Assembly (NCBI GenBank): GCA_950097015.1
Contig: CATNEN010000007.1
Coordinates: 8,867,001-8,931,000, forward strand
Source: Macrostomum hystrix
Lineage: Eukaryota > Platyhelminthes > Macrostomidae
DNA: 64,000 bases
Direction of reading: 5' to 3'
Every line of letters starts with the position of its first letter. The first letter of the stretch is position 1. Below, in pieces: positions 1 through 10,939 of the stretch. The notes below the pieces were generated by a model. The model saw only the letters and a list, made by a program, of their open reading frames with translations. It did not search any database and was not told the DNA's origin. A program made the position numbers and the translations under genes.

Positions 1-386
1 CCTGGCACTGATGTAACTGAGCGTCATTTCTGCGCCTCTAATCGGGAATAAAGCGTGAACTATAGTTCATCAGTATATGAGTATCTGTCTCAATCAGACT
101 CTAGCCCTTTTACTCAGATTAGTCGCATTGCTAATCTTTCTAATTCCCATCCAATTTAGCCGATTTCTCGATATCTTTAATTAAATTTTTCTCTAAAATC
201 AATTTCTCGCCTTCCTAACTCCTAACAGTCTGTCGACACTCAACTGTCTGAGTCCGTCACCTGCCTTACTCTGCAACTTGCATCCCCTACACACCCGCTG
301 CCGCCTACGCATTTCACCTCACTCACCGCCTGCTGTTTTCACCAATATCGAACCGTGACTCGCCTCAGCACTTTAGCCCTCTACCG

Positions 387-535
387 CCCCTGACCCGCTT
401 CAACCCCTGACCCGCTTCAACCCCTGACCCGCTTCAACCCCTGACCGGCTTCAACCCCTGACCCGCTTCAACCCCTGACCCGCTTCAACCCCTGACCCGC
501 TTCAACCCCTGACCCGCTTCAACCCCTGACCCGCC
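387..535. repeat. 17-bp minisatellite next to the RhoGAP 3' splice site
   Basis: About 8.7 copies of a pyrimidine-rich 17-bp unit (CCCCTGACCCGCTTCAA) run to within about 8 bp of the acceptor AG at 543-544, so the array supplies the polypyrimidine tract of that intron. Bases 1-386 are the rest of the intron, with no other feature seen. Confidence 0.9.
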
Positions 536-544
536 TCCGCACAG

Positions 545-2521
545 GAGCTGCGCAGCCTGAGCCGCACCAGCCACCAGAACTACAGGCCGGGCAGCAAATT
601 CCGCGAATTCGTGCGAACCTGCATCAACCTGGACTCCGACGATCCTCCGCCGCGTTACACCTTCGAGGAGTTCGGCGGGGGCCAGTCCTCCGGCCCGCCG
701 TCGCGCAAGGAGAGCCGCGGCTCCGGCGATCATCATCCGGGCGCTCTGTTCACCGCCGATGTCTGCGACCTCTCCGGCGCCTGCTGCGAAGACGAGATCG
801 AAGAGGACGACGAATCCTCGGCTGGGGAGACAGTCTGTGTGGCCACCGCAACCGCCACCGCCGCCGCCTACGCTACGTCGACATCAACGGCGACAGCAAC
901 GAGTAAGCTGGGCCTGGCCACACGGATCTGGTGCAGCACCCGCGACACCGCCAGCTCCCTGCTGCAGTTCCGCGACAAGCGCCAGACCCTGTTCAAGAAG
1001 CCGGCCAGCACAGGCCACCTGTTGGGCTCCGAGTCGCAGCACCAGCACCAGCACCAGCAGCTGTTGCAGGCCAGACAGATTGCCCGGCACGCTGCTGTGA
1101 TCAGTCGGTGCATCAGGGTCATTGAGGACACGGGTCTTGGCTCCAGCGGCGTTTATCGAGTTCAAGTGAGTTCTGCGCCCACCATCCCCAATTCTATGCT
1201 GAAACTTCAGCAGCACATCTAGTTAACAAAAGTCACGTGGCTGATGCCTTTTCCATTGTGACTCCTCAAGGCCTCAAAGCGTCGCGTCCTGGACCTGTCG
1301 GCTCAATGCGACTCGCCTGACGAGCCGGCGCCGGCTCTGCACGAAGAGTCCGTCCATACCGTCTGCGGCCTGCTCAAGCACCGCCTGCTCCAGCTGCCCG
1401 ACGCCCTGCTCACTGGCGAGCTCTACGCCGACTTTATCGAGGCCGGACGGGAGGGCGCCGATCCCGGCCGACTGGCGGCGCTTGTCGCCCGGCTGCCGCG
1501 GGCCAACCGGCAGCTGGCCGGTGCCTTATTTCACCACCTGGCTCGCGTGGCAGATCGCCAGGCCGACAATCAGATGACATCGCAGAACCTGGCGCTGGTG
1601 TTCGCGCCCACCGTCCTGCGGCCGCGCCAGGAAGCGTCCCAGGCGGCCAGCGGCACGGCCAGTCTCAGCGAGGTGCTCGACTACGGTCATCAGAAGCTGG
1701 TGGCAAAGGCGTTGATTGACAACGCCGAGCTGGTCTTTGGCCCGGCAGAGCACTTCTCCAGCGCCGAGCTGCTGCCGTCTCCGGACAGCAGAGGTGGAGG
1801 CGGCGGCGGCGAGCGCCAATTTTTGGTGACCGCCGCCCTCCACGTGAGCCTGGACAGTCGCGTGGAGACAGCGTCATCGTCGACCTCGTTTGTGATGCAT
1901 CGGCAACAACAGCAGCATCAGCAAATTCGCTGGCCTGCCAGCGCTTTCAATCCGCTGGGTGTGGATTTCGATGACATCGACGTGGACGAAGACGGTGGCG
2001 AATGTGGCGACGCTGAAGGTGGAGCCTCACTGCGCAGAGTTCGAACTACCGGCAGCGGTGGACAGGCTGTCAGGAAAGGTGAGGCCAGTGTGAGGGACAT
2101 TGTGCATCAGAGTTTATTTCTGCCTTATCATTAAAGTGTCAGTATATTGGGGGCTGGTGGCCATAGCTTATCTGTGTGTTTATCGGTGAGTTTATTTCTG
2201 CCTTATCATTAAAGTGTCAGTATATATTGGGGGCAGGTGGCCATAGCTTATCTGTGTGTTTATCAGTGAGTTTATTTCTGCCTTATCATTAAAGTGTCAG
2301 TATATATTGGGGGCTGGTGGCCATAGCTTATCTGTGTGTTTATCGGTGAGTTTATTTCTGCCTTATCAATAAAGTGTCAGTATATATTGGGGGCTGGTGG
2401 CCATAGCTTATCTGTGTGTTTATCGGTGAGTTTATTTCTGCCTTATCATTGAAGTACCCGCCCCTGAACAGATCCACACGTGATTCCCGAGGATGAAGGC
2501 AGTGACTGTTCTGAGAGTTAA
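545..2521 (+). CDS. RhoGAP-domain protein, 3' part (5' end outside window)
   Basis: GTPase-activating protein for Rho-family GTPases, judged from a RhoGAP domain split over two exons. Exons: 545-1165 (starts ELRSLSRTSHQ), 1271-2078, 2472-2521; phases 0, 1 and the stop TAA at 2519-2521 are consistent. The first exon ends in CIRVIEDTG...GVYRV, which contains the catalytic arginine finger (GxYRV). The second continues with SVHTVCGLLKHRLLQLPDALL, NQMTSQNLALVFAPTVLRP and HQKLVAKALIDNAELVF. The glycine usually following YRVS is absent (YRVQASKRR). The wording CIR-IE, NLALVF and QKL...LI-N recalls chimaerins, but the subfamily is uncertain. Before the domain lies an acidic, Thr/Ala-rich linker; after it a Gln/His- and Asp-rich tail ending PEDEGSDCSES. 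At least 492 residues are encoded here. If the last intron is retained, translation stops at 2132-2134 with a different tail. Confidence 0.85.
2112..2452. repeat. 80-bp minisatellite in last RhoGAP intron
   Basis: About 4.3 copies (starts near 2112, 2190, 2270, 2350, 2430; the first unit is 78 bp). Each unit carries a donor-like CGGTGAGTTT or CAGTGAGTTT and a polyadenylation-like hexamer: ATTAAA in three full units, AATAAA in the fourth. It fills most of the intron 2079-2471. Confidence 0.92.
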
Positions 2522-2974
2522 AGGTATATTGCTGTTCTAAGCCTTGTTCTGTTTCCGGTCATAAGCGCAATTGCGCACCGCAGTCGCCCTCTCATTCGTG
2601 TTGTTTCTGTGGAAGTGTCGCTAGCTAGCGGCGTAGTTGGGCTTCGGTGCAGCTGCGCAGCTGCTATTCCTTTGACTAGAGATCGAATCTGCTGAGCCCG
2701 TTTTGTATCCGGGCACGTATTCCCACCTGCCCCACCCCCAGTGCTTAGCGGCAGTTTCATGTTGCTCGAGTTTTTAGCCTTGGAAATAGGCTAGCTTTCT
2801 TAGCTATAATTTGCTTATGTCTTCAACTGTACCCATAATTAGTTTTTGAGTCTGTCTGTACACGCACTCGCACCTTGAGCACTCAGCAAACTCTCCCCCT
2901 CCATTTGCCATTCTGATTGTTGTCCGGCACCAATGTCCAGCTGCCATGGTTGAGGTCAGTTCGAAGCTAAATAT
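2522..2974. other. RhoGAP 3' flank, no gene recognised
   Basis: Sequence after the RhoGAP stop. It may include the 3' UTR, but I see no clear AATAAA and no convincing coding region. Confidence 0.5.
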
Positions 2975-3747
2975 TGCAACTGTTCTCCGCATGTCCTGTG
3001 ACCCAGTGTATTTACTTACTGACAAGTAGTGTGAGTAGAGTGTTCAGCGTGTGCAACTGTTCTCCGCATGTCCTGTGACCCAGTGTATTTACTTACTGAC
3101 AAGTAGTGTGAGTAGAGTGTTCAGCGTGTGCAACTGTTCTCCGCATGTCCTGTGACCCAGTGTATTTACTTACTGACAAGTAGTGTGAGTAGAGTGTTCA
3201 GCGTGTGCAACTGTTCTCCGCATGTCCTGTGACCCAGTGTATTTACTTACTGACAAGTAGTGTGAGTAGAGTGTTCAGCGTGTGCAACTGTTCTCCGCAT
3301 GTCCTGTGACCCAGTGTATTTACTTACTGACAAGTAATGTGAGTAGAGTGTTCAGCGTGTGCAACTGTTCTCCGCATGTCCTGTGACCCAGTGTATTTAC
3401 TTACTGACAAGTAGTGTGAGTAGAGTGTTCAGCGTGTGCAACTGTTCTCCGCATGTCCTGTGACCCAGTGTATTTACTTACTGACAAGTAGTGTGAGTAG
3501 AGTGTTCAGCGTGTGCAACTGTTCTCCGCATGTCCTGTGACCCAGTGTATTTACTTACTGACAAGTAATGTGAGTAGAGTGTTCAGCGTGTGCAACTGTT
3601 CTCCGCATGTCCTGTGACCCAGTGTATTTACTTACTGACAAGTAATGTGAGTAGAGTGTTCAGCGTGTGCAACTGTTCTCCGCATGTCCTGTGACCCAGT
3701 GTATTTACTTACTGACAAGTAGTGTGAGTAGAGTGTTCAGTGTGTGC
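2975..3747. repeat. 77-bp minisatellite, 10 copies
   Basis: Ten almost identical 77-bp units starting TGCAACTGTTCTCCGC. The main variation is GTAGTG versus GTAATG, present in three units. The homogeneity indicates recent expansion or homogenisation. Confidence 0.95.
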
Positions 3748-4883
3748 ACGCCATAATCGAATTGTATTAGTTCAATTAGATGCATGTTATTTAATTAGGC
3801 ACCCTAGCTTACGAATGCGAGAATTCTAAATCAACAAAATCACATTTGATTATTGCATGTGATTTAGTTTCGCATTGATTTCTCAGTACAGCTGTTTTTT
3901 TCATCTGGTTGAAAGTCGCGCATTAACCCAGCTAGCAGCGAGACCTGCAATCAATGGTTCGAATCCCTACTCATGCCTATACTCATCCTAATACTCACAT
4001 TTGCAGAGGCTGTCCCTGGGTCACGTGAGCCGACACTACTAGAGCCGGCCCTGGCCTGACAGTCGGCGCTGTGTTTCTGCCTATTCAATTCATTCGCTAT
4101 TCGCTGTTAACAAACCAAATTTAAAATATTAGACTTGTGTAGATTGCATCACATTTCTGCGCGGCTTCAGTGAAAACTATTGAAATAAATCTACGGCCTC
4201 ATTAATCCAATTGCGGACGGGCTTCACGGAAGCTGCGCAGAAATTCGCTTCTCTCTGTTAGCTTTGTACTCACCCCCTGACCAAGGACAGCGCTAAACTA
4301 ATTCTATTCTTTAATCCCAGGTTTTAAATCCCAATTCAAAGCGATTGTCCGTGCAAATCCCGTGTCTAATTATTTGTCAGGTTCCGCTCTGGCCTCTTAT
4401 ATTTCCGTGTTGCCCATCTTGCACAAGCCGATAAATCATTTTTCTGCTTTAATCTAGCTTCAAATGCCCTACTTATGCAGTAAGGCAGTAGTATAGCACG
4501 AGTATTAGATTTTTCTCAGTATTTTTGTTCTTACTGAATCTAATTTTTAATGGCTAGACCGATATCTCACTTTGTGCAATCGTTGACCGCCTGATATTAT
4601 TATTCAGTATTTTCAATTTTTGAGCAACGAACTATTTTTGAGCACGACGACAATCTCATAGAGCAGTAGATATTTACAAAGCAGAGCCCAATCTCACCCA
4701 GACTCGCTGATGCAGATCTATGTAAAACTGCTTGCCCATGCCTGCCTGCTCGCTTTAATCGTTCCGATGCCCGCCTGCGATCCTCATTTGAATTATTTTT
4801 TAATCCTTATTATCTTTTTTACGGCCTTGCTTGAAAGGCTGGGTGACAGCTCGCTGGAAGCTAAAAGTTCCAATCACCTTGAG
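3748..4883. other. Intergenic, one tRNA B-box-like motif
   Basis: No gene is supported. At about 3955-3966 there is a perfect Pol III B-box (GGTTCGAATCC) with a weak A-box-like TGGTTGAAAG about 50 bp upstream, possibly a decayed tRNA-derived SINE. The rest is unremarkable, AT-leaning sequence. Confidence 0.45.
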
Positions 4884-5975
4884 TCTAACAGGTAGGTATT
4901 GTCTAACAGGTAGGCATTGTCTAACAGGTAGGCATTGTCTAACAGGTAGGCATTGTCTAACAGGTAGGCATTGTCTAACAGGTAGGCATTGTCTAACAGG
5001 TAGGCATTGTCTAACAGGTAGGCATTGTCTAACAGGTAGATATTGTCTAACAGTTAGGCATTGTCTAACAGGTAGGCATTGTCTAACAGGTAGGCATTGT
5101 CTAACAGGTAGGCATTGTCTAACAGGTAGGCATTGTCTAACAGGTAGGCATTGTCTAACAGGTAGGCATTGTCTAACAGTTAGGCATTGTCTAACAGGTA
5201 GGCATTGTCTAACAGGTAGGTATTGTCTAACAGGTAGGCATTGTCTAACAGGTAGGCATTGTCTAACAGGTAGGCATTGTCTAACAGGTAGGCATTGTCT
5301 AACAGGTAGGCATTGTCTAACAGGTAGGCATTGTCTAACAGGTAGGCATTGTCTAACAGGTAGGCATTGTCTAACAGGTAGGCATTGTCTAACAGGTAGG
5401 CATTGTCTAACAGGTAGGCATTGTCTAACAGGTAGGCATTGTCTAACAGGTAGGCATTGTCTAACAGGTAGGCATTGTCTAACAGGTAGGCATTGTCTAA
5501 CAGGTAGGCATTGTCTAACAGGTAGGCATTGTCTAACAGGTAGGCATTGTCTAACAGGTAGGCACTGTCTAACAGGTAGGCATTGTCTAACAGGTAGGCA
5601 TTGTCTAACAGGTAGGCACTGTCTAACAGGTAGGCATTGTCTAACAGGTAGGCATTGTCTAACAGGTAGGCATTGTCTAACAGGTAGGCATTGTCTAACA
5701 GGTAGGCATTGTCTAACAGGTAGGCACTGTCTAACAGGTAGGCATTGTCTAACAGGTAGGCATTGTCTAACAGGTAGGCATTGTCTAACAGGTAGGCATT
5801 GTCTAACAGGTAGGCATTGTCTAACAGGTAGGCATTGTCTAACAGGTAGGCATTGTCTAACAGGTAGGCATTGTCTAACAGGTAGGCATTGTCTAACAGG
5901 TAGGCATTGTCTAACAGGTAGGCACTGTCTAACAGGTAGGCACTGTCTAACAGGTAGGCATTGTCTAACAGGTAC
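4884..5975. repeat. 18-bp minisatellite, about 61 copies
   Basis: Unit TCTAACAGGTAGGCATTG with few variants (GGTAGGT, AGTTAGG, GCACTG). The 18-bp period is divisible by three and lacks stops in one frame of each strand, which creates long open frames on both strands that I do not regard as genes. The unit joins branch-point-like CTAAC, an AG and a GTAGG donor-like motif. Confidence 0.97.
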
Positions 5976-6381
5976 TGAAAACAGGTACTGATTCGGTATT
6001 ATTAGAGATTCGCAATTGATCGCACCTGTTTTTCTTTGAAATCTGAGCTGCAATGAGCGCAATGAGTCGACTCATCTTACAATCGTTGTTGTTCGCATGT
6101 GGCTACTGCAACTGGCAATCTCTCATTCTCTTGTTTTCAATTCATTTGCCGGCCAGTTTCTTCAGCTAATGAATCTCTCATTTTCAGCGCGTCATTCTCG
6201 CGGTGCACTCGCTTTTGAGCAGTCCTGACCACTTGTGCTCAGCTAAGCAGCAGCTCCGCGGCTGTAGCATTGTGTGCAGAAAAGTATAATTGTTTATAAA
6301 GAAAGCTGTTTGTCAGCATCGATTTCAGGCTTATTTTATGTCGACTTGTTTGTGTTGCCTTTCATTAGCAAAGGTCTTTGG
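5976..6381. other. Intergenic spacer
   Basis: Between the 18-bp and 42-bp arrays; no coding or RNA feature seen. Confidence 0.5.
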
Positions 6382-6774
6382 ACTCATAGGACAGGCTGCT
6401 AGAATTGATAGATGAGCCAGCAGACTCATAGGACAGGCTGCTAGAATTGATAGATGAGCCAGCAGACTCATAGGACAGGCTGCTAGAATTGATAGATGAG
6501 CCAGCAGACTCATAGGACAGGCTGCTAGAATTGATAGATGAGCCAGCAGACTCATAGGACAGGCTGCTAGAATTGATAGATGAGCCAGCAGACTCATAGG
6601 ACAGGCTGCTAGAATTGATAGATGAGCCAGCAGACTCATAGGACAGGCTGCTAGAATTGATAGATGAGCCAGCAGACTCATAGGACAGGCTGCTAGAATT
6701 GATAGATGAGCCAGCAGACTCATAGGACAGGCTGCTAGAATTGATAGATGAGCCAGCAGACTCATAGGACAGGC
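6382..6774. repeat. 42-bp minisatellite upstream of WASHC3
   Basis: Nine full identical-looking 42-bp units (starting ACTCATAGGACAGG) plus a partial one. It ends 56 bp before the WASHC3 start codon, so it lies in the promoter or 5' UTR region. Confidence 0.95.
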
Positions 6775-6830
6775 CTGTCATTCGCAACCGGATCCGCATT
6801 TCCAGCCAGCCTGCTTTCAAGAATTGAGCA

Positions 6831-7454
6831 ATGACGGAGCTAACAGCGGTCGGCATCGACTTCACCAAGGTGGCGCCGCTTCAGCAAAAGCGGGTGCACG
6901 CCTTCATCACGCAGTACGTCAGCGAGACTGTCTCCTACCTGAACCGCCTCAGCACCGCCTGCGAGCAGCAGCTCGAAGCTTCCAGCGTTGAACTTCGACG
7001 ACTGGACGCAACACTGAGCATCATTGAGAGCAAACTGGCATCGCTTCCTGCGGACCTGCAGCCTCAGCAGCAGCAGCAGCAACCACTAGAACAGCAACAG
7101 CAGCAGCAGCAGCCGCTAGCCGCAGCAGCCGCGGCATCCTCGGAACAGCCAGCGGCGGCGGTAGCGGCAGCGGCAGCATCTACGGAAGTTGCGGCGGACC
7201 AGCCGGCCAGGGTGAGAGTGGCCGATCATCCGCTCTATGCCGGCTTCTTTAAAATGTTGAAAGTCGGCGTCCCGATACCCGCCATCAAGGCAAAGATGCA
7301 GGCCAGCGGCGTGGACCCGGCCGCGCTCGACCTTGACCCGGACGCGCCGGCGCCAGATTCGGCGGGCAGCGGCGGCGAGGCAAAATCCGGCGCTGCTGCT
7401 GCTGCTGCTTCTGGCGCATCTGATTCTGGCTCGGATTTTAGCGATTCAGATTGA
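6831..7454 (+). CDS. WASHC3: WASH complex subunit 3 (CCDC53)
   Basis: Small coiled-coil subunit of the WASH complex, which activates Arp2/3 on endosomes. The 207-residue protein is complete in one exon. The N-terminal block GIDFTKVAPLQQKR...FITQYVSETVSYLNRLSTACEQQL and the following heptad-like helix (LRRLDATLSIIESKLASLP) match the conserved first half of CCDC53. The C-terminal block DHPLYAGFFKMLKVGVPIPAIKAKMQASGVDPAALDLDPDAP is the second conserved segment, with the typical Asp-Pro-rich end and a Ser/Asp tail (SDSGSDFSDSD). The two blocks are separated by a species-specific Gln- and Ala-rich low-complexity linker (about residues 75-125). The start ATG has CAATGACG context and the protein begins where the family does. 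Length matches human CCDC53 (about 190-200 residues). Confidence 0.93.
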   Translation: MTELTAVGIDFTKVAPLQQKRVHAFITQYVSETVSYLNRLSTACEQQLEASSVELRRLDATLSIIESKLASLPADLQPQQQQQQPLEQQQQQQQPLAAAAAASSEQPAAAVAAAAASTEVAADQPARVRVADHPLYAGFFKMLKVGVPIPAIKAKMQASGVDPAALDLDPDAPAPDSAGSGGEAKSGAAAAAASGASDSGSDFSDSD

Positions 7455-7793
7455 GTGGCATGAGATTCGCCAGATGAGGAACGAAATTAATTTTTTTCGT
7501 GTTGTCTATTTTTTGTTCGGTTTATGCAGTAGTTTACCGTGCCACCGCATAATATCAAAGTACTCACTGCTATTCGATTCTCGGTTCATTCCTTTCTACA
7601 CCGCAACAACCTGGTCGAGTGTGCACTAATAGCTCGCGGTTCGCGAACACTATTCGACATGGTGTCAGGTGTCAGCATAGGTGCTACAGGATTAAAGCGT
7701 AATTAGCCCGGGTAATTTTGTACTTTGTTTATGCTATCACCTGTTGCTATCCGCTTTGATTGCTCTAATGATTCATTTTATTCAGATGCGACA

Positions 7794-7799
7794 AATAAA
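7794..7799 (+). promoter_or_regulatory. AATAAA polyadenylation signal candidate for WASHC3
   Basis: Canonical hexamer about 340 bp after the WASHC3 stop in an AT-rich 3' flank. The first AATAAA downstream of the gene that I noticed. Confidence 0.5.
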
Positions 7800-8439
7800 T
7801 CAACTAATGATTTTGGGTAAATTCCAAGATTGTCTAGCGTTCTGTTCAGCTTAATCTGCTGTCACAAATGTACTAAATACATGCGCCTAGATTATTTCAT
7901 TTTTTAACAAAGCAACAAACGAAAAAAACAAAACCCAGCACTGGCGCGAGCCCTCTCACTGGCGGAGGCTTCTCAAATACCCTTTAATCTTCTACTCTTT
8001 AATCCAGGCGCAGTTTCGGCGCAGATTTACTGATATAGTTTAATTTTACATGAAACCCGAGTGCTTATTTAATTTACATTAGTCTATGGTCTAAAAAGAC
8101 CCAGATTTGAAGCCCATTGTAATAATAATAATGACACTAGACCCAAGGGCCAGTGCAGGTGTTGTGTGTCAAGCACACTAGCAGGTGGGGACTGCACACC
8201 TAATGTACTCTCCGACTCTCTCGGACACCGGTTGACAGCCGCGTGTCAGCAATCGAATTTGTTTTTTCCAAACATATCGGCAGCATCCAAACCCTACTTA
8301 ATTGCCGCACAGAACTGCTTTATTCCACGCCAGCCGGAATTATTATTACCCGACGAAATGTCGGTACTCATTTGCAGCTGAGTAGACTGTGTGCACATCA
8401 GGGCAAAGCAGCTTGCCAAAGGCTGCACGAATAGTTCTA
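7800..8439. other. Intergenic spacer between WASHC3 and SINE
   Basis: AT-rich at first. The last about 200 bp may be the body of the minus-strand SINE whose tRNA-like head is at 8440-8512. No gene supported. Confidence 0.4.
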
Positions 8440-8512
8440 GACTAGGTCGGGAGTCGAACCCAGGACCATCTGATCCAGAGTCCGACACCTTACTGACTGA
8501 GCTATCCGCCCA
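8440..8512 (-). mobile_element. tRNA-derived SINE head
   Basis: Read on the minus strand, GGGCGGATAGCTCAG (A-box TAGCTCAGTCAG) is followed about 35 nt later by the B-box GGGTTCGACTCCC. The anticodon loop would read CTCTGGA (CTG, Gln-like). The 5' acceptor strand is not matched by a proper 3' strand, so this is a tRNA-derived SINE or tRNA pseudogene rather than a working tRNA. It directly adjoins the recombinase fragment at 8526. Confidence 0.65.
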
Positions 8513-8525
8513 TTGTAGGAGGACC

Positions 8526-9188
8526 ATTAAATCGTATAATGGGCTCCGCAAAGGTGTCCGTAAACCTTTCCAATTAGAAAAATTACAGTGAAAAGCTGAG
8601 TTTTCGGTGTATTGTCACCCAGCAATACGCGAGTCCACAGCGAGTCCTCGTCCAAAGCCGTGATAGGCATGGCAGCCGCTTACTCCCATTGATATTGCCA
8701 TCCTTTGCAGTCTCGCGCATAGCAGCATCCAATGCGCGTCGAGTCGCGGTGAACTCTGTGTCTGTCGAAATCGACAATGTCCGCTTGAGGGTGTACACAT
8801 AGGAGTGTTGAATCATGTTGACCAGATCTTTAAGAGTGCCAGGCGGGAACTGATCACCGTTTTCCTTGCGGACTTAAAAGAATTGAAGCAGATAGTTTAG
8901 ATCACTCTTTGACAGATCTTTAATAGGCTTAATCACCATAAGCCCCATTTGATTTTGAGTCAGTTGATTTTGCAGACAAGTATCTTTCCAGGTGGAAAAC
9001 TGCTTTATGACCCACTTCTCCTTGGCTCTGGTAGAAACCGCTAGACTTTCATCAATTTTTCTTTGCAGGTCCGATTCATTCTGCAACTCAGCAACTCTCA
9101 GCGAAGGCTGCAAGGAATCAACGGAATTCGAAGGACCAAGGGACGCCCATAAGGCATCAAAGTTGAAGTCCTCGTCAATGCTGTCCAT
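8526..9188 (-). pseudogene. Crypton/DUF3504-type tyrosine recombinase-like fragment
   Basis: Minus-strand remnant of the domain found in Crypton-derived genes (KCTD1/ZMYM/QRICH1-like, DUF3504). Visible blocks are AKEKWVIKQFSTWKD, then DLSKSDLNYLLQFF, a stop at 8874-8876, and in the same frame VRKENGDQFPPGTLKDLV and ISTDTEFTATRRALDAAMRET. After a frameshift it continues with ITALDEDSLWTRVLLGDNTP and TVIFLIGKVYG. The order matches the family: W...F..W, DLN..L..F..EVR...PP.TL, F...R..LD, then LW..GLLG. One nonsense codon, one frameshift and missing ends make it non-functional. The adjoining SINE may have truncated it. Family assignment is from motif memory. Confidence 0.7.
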
Positions 9189-9669
9189 GTTTTATTGCTA
9201 ATGCTGTTTCCGAGGCAGGATTTTGTGGCTTTCGGCATTGTAGGAGGACATGAAGTCATAGGACCCCCATTTTCTTCTTTGCTTTCGTAATGAACATTTG
9301 TCTATGGTTCAAATAAATAAATAATAATAAGTAATAAATAAGCGATAGATTTTCCTATACGATAAACGCCGTTTAATCTACATAGTCTATGGTTAGAAAG
9401 TCCTCGCTTGGCTCGCCTCGAGACCATTAAATGCAGCCTCAGACTTAATTATCTGTGGGGTGGGTATGAGAGGTGTTTCGGCCATAGAGACTCTAAGCGG
9501 TGTAAAGATTGACCGAAAGTTGGCAGCCGAGGGCGCAGCTAAGCACTTTAAGAGCGGAATTCCAGTGGCCGGCTAAAACAAGAAAGCGCATTCGAACCGC
9601 TGCCGATTGGCGCTTTAAAAATAGTGAAAAAGAAGAGCAGCTGCCAAGCGCAACAAATATTCGCCAGCC
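9189..9669. other. 5' flank of tubulin pseudogene
   Basis: No gene. GATTGG and a TATA-like CTTTAAAAATAG lie at about 9604-9624, roughly 50 bp before the pseudogene ATG, so this may be a retained promoter rather than the flank of a reverse-transcribed copy. Confidence 0.35.
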
Positions 9670-10627
9670 ATGCGAGAGTGCATCTCCATCCATATTGGCT
9701 AGGCGGGTGTGCAGTTAGGCAACGCCTGCTGGGAGCTCTTCTGTCTGGAGCACGGCATCCAACCGGATGGCTTTATGATGTCCGGCAAGGAGAACCGCGA
9801 CGACTCGCTGGAGCCGTTCTTCTCAGAGGCAGCCTCTGGGCACTATGTGCCCCGAGCGGTATTCATCGACCTGGAGCCAACTGTAGTTGACGAAGTTCGC
9901 GTTGGCACCTACCGCCAGCTGTTCCAATCGGACAAGCTCATCTCAGGCAAAGAGGACGCAGCCAACAACTACTCCAGAGGTCAGTACACCTTCGGCAAGT
10001 AGATCATCGGGAATGTGCGCGAGGTTGTCAACCAGCTGGCCGAGAACTGCTCCAGCCTTCAAGGCTTCCTGGTCTTCCACTCGTTCGGCGGTGGCACCGG
10101 CTCCGGCTTCACGTCGCTGCTGTGCGACCGGCTGGCCTCCGACTATGGCAAGCGGGCCAAGCTGCAGTTCTCTGTCTACCCTGCACCTCAGATATCCACA
10201 GCCGTAGTGGAGTCGTACAATTCCATTCTGTGCACTCACGGCACCCTCCACCACACCGACATCGCTTTCATGGTCGACAACGAAGCCATCTACGACATCT
10301 GCCGTAGGAATCTGGGCATTGATAAGCCAACTTACACAAACCTCAACAGGCTCAAAGCCCAGATTGTGTCTTCCATCACAGTGTTTCTTCGCTTTGAAGG
10401 CTATCTAAATGTGGATATCAGTGAATTACAAACGAACCTGGTGCCGTAACCCAAGATCCACTTTCCATTGGCCACTTATGCCCCGATAATATCTACTGAG
10501 AAAGCAGGCCACGAGCAGTTGAAATTGAGGGACATATCGAATGCGTGTGGTGGTGACCGGTCGGTTTGAGTCCCCGGCCCGGTACAGTTAATTTCCGATT
10601 ACACTAGGGGTCGTAGATGCAAGCCAG

Positions 10628-10939
10628 GCGTTGGGACGCACTGTATAGCACGTAGCTCAGTCTGGCGTTGGGACGCACTGGATAGCACGTAGCTCAGTCT
10701 GGCGTTGGGACGCACTGGATAGCACGTAGCTCAGTCTGGCGTTGGGACGCACTGGATAGCACGTAGCTCAGTCTGGCGTTGGGACGCACTGGATAGCACG
10801 TAGCTCAGTCTGGCGTTGGGACGCACTGGATAGCACGTAGCTCAGTCTGGCGTTGGGACGCACTGGATAGCACGTAGCTCAGTCTGGCGTTGGGACGCAC
10901 TGGATAGCACGTAGCTCAGTCTGGCGTTGGGACGCTCAG
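10628..10939. repeat. 37-bp minisatellite inside the insertion
   Basis: Eight copies of a 37-bp unit containing GCGTTGGGACGC (a small palindrome-like stem) and TAGCTCAGTCTGG, a perfect tRNA A-box. A diverged single copy of the GCGTTGGGACGC part lies near 11053. Confidence 0.92.

Noticed and set aside
4884-5975. CRISPR array
   Set aside because: Direct head-to-tail repeats without unique spacers, in a eukaryotic context; the same holds for all other arrays.
4800-6062. Long open frames on both strands of the 18-bp array (about 390-420 residues)
   Set aside because: The period is a multiple of three and the unit lacks stops; the peptides are pure LPVRQC or LTGRHC repeats with no domain.
8440-8512. 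Functional tRNA-Gln(CTG) gene
   Set aside because: A- and B-boxes are good, but the acceptor stem does not pair and no proper 3' end follows; a SINE head fits better.
9700-10449. Stop codon reassignment in the tubulin (TAG as Gln/Glu, TAA as Tyr)
   Set aside because: TAG would need two meanings, other genes here use TAG, TAA and TGA as stops, and a frame-shifting deletion is also present; a pseudogene explains everything.
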